Below are positions 44,570 through 56,254 of a stretch of DNA of 64,000 nt, in pieces (positions within the stretch are counted from its first letter, which is position 1; every line of letters begins with the position of its first letter). The notes beneath the pieces were generated by a model. The model made no database searches and was not told the origin of the DNA. It saw nothing but the letters and a program-made list of their open reading frames with translations. This stretch comes from Cryptomeria japonica (taxonomy: Eukaryota; Streptophyta; Pinopsida; Cupressales; Cupressaceae), in the NCBI RefSeq assembly GCF_030272615.1, contig NC_081410.1:112020433-112084432 (forward strand). Reading direction: 5' to 3'. The position numbers and the translations under genes were made by a program.

Positions 44570-46353
44570 TGTCATAACCCCTCTTTGGACATTGGATTAA
44601 ATAAATACGATAATTAAAACATTTATAAATTAACATTTAATGATATTGGAAAATCTTCTCATTTATGAGACTTCACGATTTTCCTTTAATATATGATTAT
44701 TAATATTTATTATTTGTTATGATTATTATTTATTATTATTGTTTTATTTTAATGTAACGTTCATATTTCAATTATTAATATTATATTAACTATTAAAGAA
44801 GTTTTACCATTAAAACATAAAATAGATATATTGAATATATTACACTAACCGAGTCAACTTAGTTCACTAATTAATATACGTTGTATTATGTATATGAATC
44901 AACTATTATATGATTCGATTCTATGAGATAATTAATATGAATCGATTCTATATAATGCTTAATATATATGAATTGGTTAATATATAAATCAGATAATAAA
45001 CATCATTGGTATTGACATGATAAACATGAATGAGCAACCAGCAAGCATTAAGTAGATATCCAATAAAGGAAGATATTATAAGCATCTGATTGCTTTGGAT
45101 CAATTATCGCTGCATAGTAAGGATCGACCCATAGAATGTTAAGTAACAACCAAAGAATATCGATTAAGACAAGAACTAACAAGCAATGATTAATCATGGA
45201 GGGCAGCGATTATACAAATGAAAAGTGTTTGCATAATAAACTAATTGGTATCATGAAGGGATGTGATTTGTATAACAAACCAATCTATTTATGCTAGGAA
45301 GAGGTGCGATTCGGAAGAGATATGCCCCTTAGACCTTCAAGAGATGCAATCCCTTCAATATTGCAAGATATATAATGGATATCAAATCCATTCTCTCTGG
45401 ATCAGCAAATTACTTCTTATTTTATTTACATCCTTATTGGACCGCTCAAGTGAGCAAGTGCCATTGGCATAAACTGGTTGCATATACATAAAGAGCAAAA
45501 TCAGGAAGAGCGCCATTGTTGTTTACCAAGACCGATCCGCATATTCCTAACCTCTGATTTTGCTCATTATGCATCATTGAAGCATTGAAGTTTCATATGG
45601 AGGTCAATGATTTTAATAAGAGACTTAGACGATTCTTTTTATGACAATTTAAAGGAGGATTGGTGAGGAATCAGCCCCTTATGAATTAAAATCAGAACCG
45701 AGCCTAGGCTGCCATGGCCCATCGTATTTGCCTCTAGCTTGTCAATTTGTCTTCCAAACTCTACATCGAAAGTAGCGATACATCCCAGCATTGAAGGCGC
45801 TCCTATTGGTGGAGGTTTGAAGTGCTTTTGGCTACCATTCATTGAGATCTCAGACTTCACATTGCAACAGCAAGGGCGATTTTGGAAGAAGACCGATTTG
45901 GCACATTAGAGGGTCTTGGACATTGGATATTGCTTTCTTCTTCAAGGCATCATGATTAGGTTCATTTACGAGTAGCTTTCATTGTAAATTCTCAGTGTGA
46001 ATGCATAAGTATAGTTGCAGTCCTTGAGTCTTCAGAAGTCTGAAAATTGTTCATTTATGACAGTCCATGTAATTGTTCATTAGCTGCTCAAGATAAGTAA
46101 GTCACCCTTTTCATTAAAGTCTTGACTTGGGCATATAATAATTAAATCACCCAAAAAGCTTAGCCACCTGGCTTATTAATGAAGTGGTCCCCTAGTTATA
46201 ATTAATTAGGAATATCCTATAACCTTAAAATTCAAAGACCACCCTTTATTAATTATTAATTTATTCCCTTTATTATTATATGCCTTAGCCTATGGGAATA
46301 AAACAGGTTGGCAATGGTATATATTATTGAGCTGGGCGGAAAGGGACATTACA
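44570..46353 (+). mobile_element. 3' LTR of element G
   Basis: Same length and near-identical sequence to 41178-42961; ends CATTACA followed by GAGGA. Confidence 0.95.
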
Positions 46354-46930
46354 GAGGACTTTGAGGATGGTGTGCCACTGATTAGGCGCAGGGTCACTAG
46401 AGTTGCAGTAGTACAGGCTCCAACAGGTGGGGATAGGGTCGAGGGACAGGTGGATGGAGAGGATGAACCGATGGAGGATATTCCAGAGGTAAAGGTAGGG
46501 GGTGTTGATAAACATATGCATGATGATGCTCCTAAGATCCCGAATGACACTGCTAGCTTGAGAGCATAGATTGCACAACTGCAAGCACAAGTTTAGGATC
46601 TTACTCTTGAGAGGGATACTACCATTGAGAGATATGGTCGAGAAGAGAGTACACTAGATCAGGTTCAACAGTTTGGGTCAGGTGCTCTCTCAGGTGATCG
46701 TTAGATCTTTGGTTCATGCTAGGAACGAGATCGCACACTGGCGTGGGATATATGAGAGTGTGGTTCCCCCTAGCCAGAGAGCAGGCAGTTATGTCTCCAC
46801 ACAACGATTGGGAAGACAGGGCCAGATAGTTATGTCATGGGACCACCTCGTCGAGATAGAGATTTGGATCCTGGGGCAGGACCATCAGGTGGGGCACACC
46901 CTTCTCAAAAGAGGCATACTAATTCTGGTG
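46354..46930 (+). pseudogene. 3' part of the PMD gene, beyond element G
   Basis: The frame resumes after the duplicated GAGGA. It reads FEDGVPLIRRRVTRVAVVQ, an acidic stretch (EGQVDGEDEPMEDIPEV), a stop at 46567, and then IAQLQAQV plus LTLERDTTIERYG, suggesting a coiled coil. It continues the 39618-41177 gene without phase change across the insertion, which shows that the gene predates element G. Confidence 0.65.
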
Positions 46931-48880
46931 GCAGTGTCACATGATTTGACTTTATTGTGTTCTTATTGTATCATGGGATATTGTACAATATTGATTAAAT
47001 TTGTTGATATCGTTGTATACTTGGACAGTTTATGATTTATGATGATATGCAGATATTGATGGACTCTATGTGATTCTACTCTATTATTCATGCATGATGA
47101 TATGATGGTGATTTCCTTATTATGACTTCTACATGATGATCTATATGATGCACCTGTGATATTGATGATTATGATATGATGATGCAGATTAGATCCTTAG
47201 GTGAGCTATATGATTATGATATATGATGACTTATATGCATTTATGATAATCGTTATAGTCTATATACGTGGCTAATGAATGATGCTATGATGATGCATGC
47301 ATTGATGATGATGACATGTTTCCATGGTATGATTTGATTTATGAGATGCTTATAATGATACTATGATGAGATGGTTTATAATATACATGTAATGCCTATT
47401 GATGATGTATATGTATATGATGATATAGTTGATGTCTATAGATGAAATGGTTTTGATTTGAATGTAAATGGTATTTATATTAAAATGATACTAAATGCTT
47501 ATAATGATGATATGATGAAATGTTACAAATGCACCTTAATTAAAGTGCAAATGAACATAAATGATTAAAATGATCCTAATACAATTAATCAATGATTGGT
47601 GATTTAACGAAATGCATCTAATGCAATTAATAATGAGATGCAAATGAATTAAATGAACCTAATGGATCAAATACAAATGTAAATGTTTTTTTTTGTCCAA
47701 GTATACTCAATCATTATTTCAACCATTGATCCTGAATGTCGATGAATGCTTATAATGCAAATGAAAATGTAATGGAAATGCAAAGACCTAAACGATATTG
47801 CCATCTTTTCAACATTTTTGAAACAATGTTTAAATTCATCATTGAGCTTTTAAAATGTTGTAAGAAAATACAAGCATCTTGATATAAAGATTCAAGATGA
47901 CCTGAGTACTTACATGAATTTTGATATAGCAAGTTAACACAAGCATCTAGGTATAAGGAACCAAGATACCTGAGTATTTCTTGTATAACAAACAAGGATT
48001 ATCCCCTTTCATATATGACTCAGTACGTCCTCAATTATCTTTTGTCGATCATGTCCTTAGACAAGTACATGCATTACTAAGAGATAAACCACAAACAATA
48101 AACAAAGAAAAATAACCATGCCCCATCGTAGCTCCTCTAGTCTTGAACATCGTCGAGTTGCATAGGGTTCATGATTAATGAAAATTAAGATATAAATATT
48201 GAATCATACATGACACATGTATGTTCCCTTGGTCAAAACAGATATAATCATCCTGATTAATGATTGTTGATATGTGTTATCACTTCCTTGTTGAATCTCC
48301 AAATTATGATTTTCATGATTCGATTTGTTGGATATCCTGATTTTGTTTAAGCCTTGTTGCCTTACAACTTGTCTTCTATTTCAAAATCTTATTGTTTTTG
48401 GTTTTCTAAGTTTTCCAATGTTTTTGGATTTTCTAGATTTCAATGTTGCCCCTAGCTAAGTTCAAGAATTTTTCCCCCCAGCTAGAAACAAACTTTATTA
48501 TGGATGTACAATGATGACCAAAACCATGGTGGGATATGATGCAGATAATTGTTCAGATAAGAAAGGACAGTGACTATGCTAAGTATATCCATGTTTGATA
48601 AGCTTTGTGAGCTACAAATTTCTATTGATGGCTTAGGTCAAATGGATGCGAAAGAAAAAGGTGAACTCATAGATAGAAGAGCCAACTGTTAGATAGTGCC
48701 TGTTTGCCAGGTTTTCATCATCTAAATTTATTGAATTTTTTTATATATTTGATTTTTTTTCACTGTTTTCACTATTTTTGTATTTTCCTCTTTTTTTGCT
48801 TTTTAGGGATTTTCTCTTTTGTACTTTTTTTTTCTTTTTTATTGCTTTTATAATTTTTATAGAATTTTGCTAATATTTCA
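46931..48880. other. Spacer between the PMD gene and pol in element E
   Basis: No gene. From 47040 to 47560 it is a degenerate ATGATG/ATGATAT simple repeat; the rest is AT-rich, with a T-rich run at 48720-48860. It lies where the two opposing transcripts of element E would converge. No terminator is recognised. Confidence 0.5.
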
Positions 48881-49999
48881 AGCATAGAACTTCTTGAGAT
48901 GCATGGTGTTGATAGGTTCATTGAACCATTCACCCTCTAGTGTAGACAATCTGTATGCTCTTGATCCATATGCTGCTACCACGACAAAAGGACCTAACCA
49001 GTTTGGCTCAAATTTGCCCTTTTTCTCTCAGTCCAACTAGTTGCGTGGATTTTCTCTCAAAACTAGATCTCCTATCTGAAATTCCTTGGGCTTGACCTTG
49101 TGATTATAGATTCTCGCCATTCTTTGCTAATATGCCATCAAGTGATCTGAAGCATTTTGGCGATGTTCTTGTACTAGTTCTAATTCTTGTAGCCTAGAGA
49201 CTCTTTGTTCTTCTTCTGGGATAAGTCCTTTCAATGACACACATAGAGAAGGAATGTCTACTTCAACTGGTAAGATTGCTTCTGATCCATACACAAGGCA
49301 ATACGGAGTTTCCCTTGTTGGTGTATGAATTCTAGTGCGATATGCCCATAGAGCAGGGTTCAACTAAATGTGTCAGTCCCTACCAGCCTCATTGATTTTC
49401 TTCTTTAGAATCTTGAGGATTGTTTTATTTGATGCCTCAGCTTGACCATTTTCTTGTGCATAATATGGTTTTGAGAACCTATGTTGGATTTGGAATCGCT
49501 CACATAGTTCTTTCACATATTGATTTTTGAAAGGTTGTCCATTATCAGTGATAATGGTCATGGGAACACCATAGCGACAGATTATGTAGATCAAGATAAA
49601 TGATGATATTTGTTTTGTTGTCATTGTTGTCAAGGGCACTACTTCAATTCATTTAGTGAAGTATTCAGTTGCAGTCAAAATGAATTTGTGTCCATTAGAA
49701 GATGAAGGATTTATCTTTCCCACTAGATCTAGTCCCCATTGAGAGAATGGCCATGATCCTACCAGAGGATGCAGTTCTTGTGCCGCATGAATGAGATTCC
49801 CATGAATCTAACATTGTTTACACTTCTTAGCATATGTAAGAGAATCTCTTTCCATAGTGGGCCAATAATACCCCAATCGAATGAGTTTCTTGGCCAGCAT
49901 AAGACCACTTGAGTGTGTGCCATAAATACCTTCATGGACTTTGTTTAGAGCTTTCTTAGATTCTTCATGTTCAAGACACCTTAAGAGAGTGCCATGCAA
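48881..49999 (-). pseudogene. Integrase of element E
   Basis: Landmarks from the right: HEGIYGTHSSGLMLAKKL and YAKKCKQC (HHCC), QWGLDLVGKINP (first Asp, near 49735), TIITDNGQPFKNQYV (second Asp, near 49530) and AQENGQAEASNKTILKILKK (Glu, near 49450). Next come WAYRTRIHTPTRETPYCLVY and a GPF-type end (NWLGPFVVVAAYG, near 49000). In-frame stops at about 49370, 49650, 49800 and 49125 make it inactive. Confidence 0.88.
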
Positions 50000-50102
50000 A
50001 CCTCGCCTATAGAGGATATCAACAATAATGGTATAACGGTTGATTGGCGGATAAAGTTTTGCTTCTAATTCCGGGATAAATTTTGAGGAAGGATATTACC
50101 TT

Positions 50103-50800
50103 TTAGGTATAGATAGGTTTGGTCGTATAGGGAGGAATTGGTTCCAGATATGTTGCAGACGATTTGGGTATTTGTGGCATCAATGGTAGGATAAAATATT
50201 TCTTCCACCAGGAACTCATAAGCTCTTGATTTTCTTGATTTTGCAAAAGAGATGCTATTGTAGCCATGGCATCTGCTACTTTATTCTCATTCCTTGGCAT
50301 CTGAATAAATGTGATTGCAGTAAAATGTTCTTCGAAATCTTCAACTAGCTTCTTGTAGGGCATCATTTTATCATCCTTGGTTTGATATTCATCATTGAAC
50401 TAGTTGATTATTAGTCATGAATCTCCATGGACATGTAACTCCTTGATGTTCCATTCAATAGCCATTTTGATTCAATGACTAGCGCCTCATACTCTGCAAT
50501 ATTGTTTGTACATGGGAAGTGCAGTCTATATAATTTAGGAATGGTGTGACCCTAAGGTGTTATGAATAAGATTCGTGCACCTAATCCATGCTATGTGTAG
50601 GAGCAATCAAAATACAACTCCCAAAACTTTGTACAGACAGTAAGAACATCTGCATCAAGAAACTCAATGTGTAAAGGTGTGTCATCACGCAGGGGTAGTT
50701 CAGCCAGTTGATCTGAATTTACTTGTCCATTTATGGTTTTTTGATCAACATACTCAATATCATGACCCATTTAGCCAATACACTAGTTAAGTTGCCCTGC
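50103..50800 (-). pseudogene. Archaeal-type RNase H after the Ty3-type RNase H (element E)
   Basis: Landmarks are TNNIAEYEALVIE (near 50490, Glu), and FIQMPRNENKVADAMATIAS (near 50300), the C-terminal acidic segment. It lies between Ty3-type RNase H and integrase, the usual Tat arrangement, unlike elements A and F. Stops near 50400 break it. Confidence 0.7.
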
Positions 50801-51994
50801 TAAGTAAATACTTCAATGGATCAATCTTTACAATTAACTTAACAGAGTTGGTAAGCATATAATGTCAAAATTTTTGAGTTGTGAATACTATTGCTAGACA
50901 TGTCTTTTCCACTACTATGTAATTCAACTCATAACCGACCAAAGTTCTGCTAATATAATATATTGCTCTTTCCTTTCCTTTGGTGTCAAGTTGTGCCAGA
51001 AGAGCCCCTAATGATACATTTGTTGCGGAGATGTACAACAACAATGGTTTTCCTTTGATTGGTGTTGCTAGCACTGGTGGATTTACTAGATATTGTTTGA
51101 TTTGCGTAAAAGATTCCTCACATTTGGTATCCCATTTGAATGGAACATCTTGTGTAACGAGTGAGTAAAAGGGTGACATCAATCATCTAATTGAGCTATG
51201 AACCTTCTTATTGATTGCAATCTCCCTTGTGGAGAACGCAATTGACTGATATTCTATGGGGATTCCATCTCCATGATAGCTTTTACTTTCTCTGGATCCA
51301 CTTCTATTCCACAAGCTGATATGACATAACCTAGGAGTTTACCTAACGTAACCTCAAAAGCACACTTCTTTGGATTCAGCCTCAATTTGTATTGTTCTAG
51401 TCTATCAAAGATCTTATATAAGATTTCCAAGTGCTCTCCTCTTGTATGTGATTTTGCCAGTATACCATCCACATAATCCTCCATGAAAGTATGCATCATA
51501 TCATGAAAAATGGTTGTCATAGTTCTTTGATATGTAGCTCCAGCATTCTTGAGCCCAAATGGCATAACGTTCCAACAGAAAGTACCCCAAGGGCACGTAA
51601 AAGTTGTTTTCTCTTGATCTTTGGGAGATATCTTGATTTGGTTATACCCTAAGAAACCATCCATTAGGGAGAACATTTCATGCCCTGCACATAGATCTAC
51701 AATGATATCAATGTTTGGTAATGGAAAGTCATCCTTTGTAAATGGTTTATTCAGGTCCATCAAATATGTACACACTCTGGTACTTTTGTCTGGCTTTGAT
51801 ACAGGCACAATAGTTGACACCCATTTGGGATATGTGGCTGGTCTTATGAACCCTACATCCAATAGTGTCTTCAATTCTGCTTTGACTAGAAGAGCAATAT
51901 GAGGATGCATCTTTCTAAGTTTTTGTTTGATTGGTTTAGCTCCTAGAGAAACATTGAGATGATGCATAATGAGATTTGGATCAAGTCCTGACAT
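50801..51994 (-). pseudogene. Reverse transcriptase and RNase H of element E
   Basis: RT landmarks are [55 protein letters not shown], and the active site YVDG where YVDD is expected (MEDYVDGILAKSHT, near 51480), so a catalytic Asp is lost. GKLLGYVISACGIEVDPEKV follows. The Ty3-type RNase H at 50865-51182 reads LLLYISATNVSLGALLAQ and IYYISRTLVGYELNY. The frame shift between 51182 and 51254 is small. Confidence 0.88.
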
Positions 51995-52006
51995 ATCAGC
52001 GTATGA

Positions 52007-53240
52007 CTAGGCAAAATTGATTTGCCTTTTCTTAAAGAACTCTATAAAGTCTTGTCTTTCTTGTTCTGATAAAGATGTTGTGGGATGAAGAATCTTAGGA
52101 CTCTTTGGAGTACCAATATTAACTACCTCTGTGGGTTCTATCAGAATAATTGATCTCTCTTGAAAATATTCTATTAGAGTGTCAAATCTTCCATCTTCCA
52201 GCACCTCAAGGAGGTTTTCACCATCGGATACATCCTTTATTTTATCTTTTGATTGATCTAATGTTGCCATAAAATGGTTTTCAACATTAGACCTTCTTCT
52301 TTGTTTTATTACATCACTTTTGCGACTGGAAGATTTGGCACCCTCCTAACTACAAGAAGCGTTATTTGATCCACTAGTGGAAGATTTCTTTGATATTATA
52401 GGTTCAACAATGTTAAGGTATACATATATGACATGGTCATTTGTAAAGGTATCAAGTTCAAGGATTTCATTGTTTTCCTAGTCAATCAATTCTAGGTGGA
52501 TCAAGAGCAAGTCATAATCTTGATCATTTTTTGTGTTTTCAATCGTCATAACATAATTGTCCAAATTTTTCAACTATATTAGTTGAGTTAAGGATTTCAT
52601 TCTCTTCAGGATATACTCTCCCGATCGTTCTCCAATTAGCTCTAGCAAAGTTAGAATGAGTAAATTGTGATTCACCCTCAAGTAGTCTATTTGCTAACGT
52701 TTGTCCCTCAAACGAATGGATCATATCAACTTGTATATCTTTTGGATAACACACATTTTCAAAAGCTATCTCAGCATATGAATTAGTTTCATTACTTGCT
52801 TGTATTTGACATATTTGAGGAACTTCTGGTGCTTTTCTTGCCACTTCTTGTCTTCTTTCAAACTCTGCTTCCTCTGGACTGATTGTTTCTCCTTCTTGGC
52901 TTTCTATCAATTCTTCTATGGTTCTACCAAGTTTTGGTTCTTGATGACGAGATATTGATGGAGATCTCATGTACTTTTGTTCTTCTGACTGTTGAGTAGT
53001 GACCATTTCTGTCTTTTGGATTGAGACTTCTTGTTTTCTCTTATTTTCTTCCTCTTATTTTCTAGCATATGCTTCTTTTCTTTGGATTCTGATTTCTTCT
53101 TGTCATTTGTCAAGCTCTTCTTTATGTTTCTTGGAAGGTGTCTCCTGTTCTGTAATAGCTTGCTTGTTCCTTAAGCCTGTTGTATCTTCATCAGATGGTG
53201 AGATTGGATCCCACTCATACTCATTTGAGTTTGTTTCATA
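52007..53240 (-). pseudogene. Acidic linker frames upstream of RT in element E
   Basis: Two open pieces (52007-52270 and 52539-53006) with many Glu residues and no domain known to me; NFARANWRTIGRVYPEE is the most distinctive segment. By position this is the region before RT. I find no protease active site here. Confidence 0.45.
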
Positions 53241-53334
53241 ATCACTTTCTAGGACCACACCACTGTATCTGACAGGGATATTGTATGGCGAGAAGAGTTT
53301 GTTGATAAATGCTACAAGTTTTGTCGCTTGTTCT

Positions 53335-53600
53335 AATTCAGGTTATGCACTTGCTTGCACTCTTTGAATTTGTTTATTAACAGACTCCTCCCTTTGAATG
53401 ACAAGTACTTCTTGTTGTTTCTCGTATTCTTCTTTTTTTTTCTAACTGCTTCTTCAACTATTGATTATGTATTAGCTTGATCAGGTTTTGTACTTGCTTG
53501 CCTTTGATGCATTTTGTTTATAGGAAGCCTCCTCTCTTTGAATGGCAAGTTCTTCTTCTTGTTTCTCATATTCCTCTTCTTGTTCCTTCATGGTTTACTC
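53335..53600. repeat. Tandem duplication of about 150 bp in element E
   Basis: The stretch TGCACTTGCTTGC...CCTCCCTTTGAATGACAAGT...TTGTTTCTCGTATTCTTC at 53345-53430 is repeated with changes at 53500-53575. It is in a Lys/Glu-rich coding remnant. Confidence 0.6.
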
Positions 53601-53685
53601 AATTCAAGTCATCATCATTGTGGTCATCGGTGTTTTGATTATGACTTGTTTCAGCATCTTGTTTCAAATTTTCCATGTTAAAACC

Positions 53686-54277
53686 CTATGGCAATTTTGC
53701 TCCTGAATTTGCCAACATTAGGGGAAAAAAAAATTCTTTTTCCAATAGTTTTTCCATTAACTTGTCAAATCTAGAATTTTGTTTCAAGGTCTCTAATGGT
53801 ATTATTGATTGCTTCTTCATCAACATCTGTGTATCCAAATTGATGAAACATTGAATTTTCTTCTTCCATTTGTTTTTGTTGTCTTCTCCATTGCTCGTGT
53901 TGAGATCTAGTCCAAACTGGCATATGATCGATTTGAATTCCCAAGTTTTTTTATTTTTTGGATGCAACTCAATAGGTGATCAACTGTTCAAGCAAATAAG
54001 CTAAATTGATTCTACCACCTCTATTGGTACGTTGAGATAAAGCGTCTCTTTGTTGAAAAACACGTGCTTGTAAGGTTTCTTCGTCAAACTTTGTTCCACG
54101 ACCACGTAGATAGTCATAAAAATGGTGTGGGAATATGCGATGCTTCAACAAAATTTTGCGGTTTATGTATAGAAACCTTCTCTTTTTCAAGAGTGCCTTA
54201 TAATTAAGTTTCCTTTTCTTGAGATGACACGAAATGGTCATACAAGCGTGTAATGGTTGACAAGTTTTTGATCCCAA
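53686..54277 (-). pseudogene. Gag N-terminal region of element E
   Basis: RRFLYINRKILLKHRIFPHH and RVFQQRDALSQRTNRGGRIN match element C (18309-18701), and NSRFDKLMEKLLEKE matches ASFQKLVERLMENDK. The capsid domain, zinc motif and protease that follow in C over about 2 kb are absent here; the sequence goes straight to the linker. This is probably an internal deletion. Confidence 0.65.
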
Positions 54278-54659
54278 TGTGAGTGAAAGTCTTGTGAAAT
54301 TTTGATCATACCAAGTTCAAGGTGGAACGATATATCCAAGTCAATGAACAAGGTTAATCTGATCTTAAAGTTTTGTGATCAAGGATGATGTATCTTGTTG
54401 AGAAACTATGTTTGAAAGATCAAATTTATCAAGAAAAAGTGTTCAGTGCACTTGAGATGTTGGATCTAAGACTTGTTAAAGATGAATACTTGTGATAACC
54501 TTAGGTGTAATCTATTGTTTTGCGAGAATCATTCAAGAAACCTATTTGTTTGACCAGTTTTGATATCTGTGATAGTTGAAATTGAGACTTCTCAAAAATG
54601 GGTATCCATAAATGTTTTCAAAAATTTGAGTTGATATGGGGAAGTGCTCTTTGTTGTAG

Positions 54660-54895
54660 ATGCGCGAAAATAAATGCACTACAAAAATGTGTGAATGCGC
54701 TGCCAGATGTGACAACTGCGCTAAACTGTTGTGCAAATGCATTGTTCTGTGCTTTAAAAGTGCTATTCTATGTTGCAAATGCGTTGTTTTGTGATTTTAA
54801 TGCGCTATTAGATAGTGTATATGCGCTAAATTGCCTATTAAATGTGTTGTTCTATTATGCAAATGCGCTGTCAAAATTTGTAAAAGTGCGACTCT
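54660..54895 (-). repeat. TTAGCGCAT array 1 of the element E leader
   Basis: About twelve degenerate ATGCGCTAA/ATGCGCTGT copies on the plus strand, 15-25 bases apart, starting about 380 bases upstream of the gag frame. Confidence 0.75.
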
Positions 54896-55929
54896 GCGTG
54901 ACTGTTTTTTTTCCAGCAAATTTGAGGTTTTTCACCAGGATGATTGTTTTCTATTTTTGATTGAGAACATAATGCAAACACAACATACACAATGTTATGA
55001 AAGTAAAATACACAAGAAAGTACAATTTTTATGGTAGGCCAGGACAGTATTTGTTGAATCTCACACGAGTTTCTCCAAGGCTACACTATTCAAAGCATGT
55101 ACTTAGATGCTTGACCCCACTAGCTCCACCCTTGGCACTCACTTCTCTATGGCAGCCAAGCACTAGTTCCCATGAAAAATCATCATGGCAAACTTTGTAT
55201 CTCTACTAAGAAGCGTATGTATGTGAGTCGCTTCAGAGGTCCGACCTCCTATGCCAACAACTAGAAATATTTGGGCTTCTACATAAAAGAGTTTTTAGTT
55301 AGGGCATCTGGTCGAGTGGCCATGCATGCGACATGCTACACTTCATTAAGGAAGGCCTCCCATCCTATAGAGGTTGCACTCTATAGGGTTTATGGGGAGT
55401 CATAACGTCGATATGGACTAATCAACACTCGTTGCCTGTAACTTTCATTACAAACACAATTTATTTATAGTGGATCAGAAGAGATTGGCTTTAGCTCGTT
55501 TTCGCTTGGGTCGTCCCCTCTCACCAAGCCTTAAGGGCTACTCGAGAGGTAGACCCTCTAAAGGTTAAACATTCTAGAAAGTGGGTCTGGTTTTCTGATC
55601 ACCTGATTAAGATGAGAGCATAGTAACCTACCACTTTGTTCAAACACAGTAAACAAAGGATTGATTTTCCTCCTGATTAAATCTATGTACAACTATTTTA
55701 AAGAAGACACAAAGAGGCAAGTTGCATGTTGTTAATTGTCCTTCTTAGTTAAACTAGGTGAAACAAAAGATGGTAAATTACAAAACCCCTAGTTAAACTA
55801 AATGTGAGAAATGCATGAAAAACAACTTGCAAGAGCACAAGTTAGCAGTTTTAAAGATTTGGTCTTCAAAGATCGAAAAGCTGCAAATGTTAAATAGCGA
55901 CCTGTTTTGAAAGTTTTTGCAAACTGCCA

Positions 55930-56170
55930 AAACAAATGCGCTAAACCTAACTACAAATGTGTTATCTAAATTAACAAATGTGCTACCCTAAGATGCAAAT
56001 GTGCTAGATTGTGTTACATATGTGCTAAAACAGGATGGATGTGTAGCTGAAACTGACAAATGTGTTATTATAAACTACAAATGTGCTAATTTAACATGCA
56101 AAAGCACTATCAAATACTACAAATGCGCTAAAACAGATTTCAAATGCGTTAAAATATAAGTGAATGAGCT
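55930..56170 (-). repeat. TTAGCGCAT array 2 of the element E leader
   Basis: About ten copies of AAATGCGCTAAA or AATGTGCTA on the plus strand, spaced about 20-25 bases, close to the primer-binding site. Confidence 0.75.
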
Positions 56171-56233
56171 ATTCTACTAATTTTATGAAACTTACGAGAA
56201 TGACAAAAAGAAGATAAAAAATGAGGCCTGAGG

Positions 56234-56250
56234 GCCCACGGTGGGCGCCA
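56234..56250 (-). other. Primer-binding site of element E
   Basis: The minus strand reads TGGCGCCCACCGTGGGC four bases after the LTR end (...GTTGATACA). This TGGCGCCCACCGTGGG form is familiar from plant RIRE2/Tat-type elements. Confidence 0.85.
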
Positions 56251-56254
56251 AAAA

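Larger units (their letters stand above)
41178..46353 (+). mobile_element. Element G: young non-autonomous LTR retrotransposon
   Basis: Two LTRs of identical length (1784 bp), a GAGGA target duplication, a TGGTATCAGAGC primer-binding site and a purine-rich tract before the 3' LTR make this a complete insertion. The internal region (42962-44569, about 1.6 kb) has no gag or pol. I see roughly 25-30 differences between the LTRs by eye, about 1.5 percent, so the insertion is recent relative to its surroundings. It must have used proteins from another element. Confidence 0.95.
54278..56233 (-). promoter_or_regulatory. Leader of element E
   Basis: Non-coding 2-kb region from the primer-binding site to gag. 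It has two TTAGCGCAT arrays (54660-54895 and 55930-56170) and between them, at 55025-55640, a block related to element C at 19640-20390. Confidence 0.6.

Noticed and set aside
47040-47560. ATGATG-rich region considered as a regulatory element
   Set aside because: Simple-sequence expansion with no distinct boundaries or partner copy.
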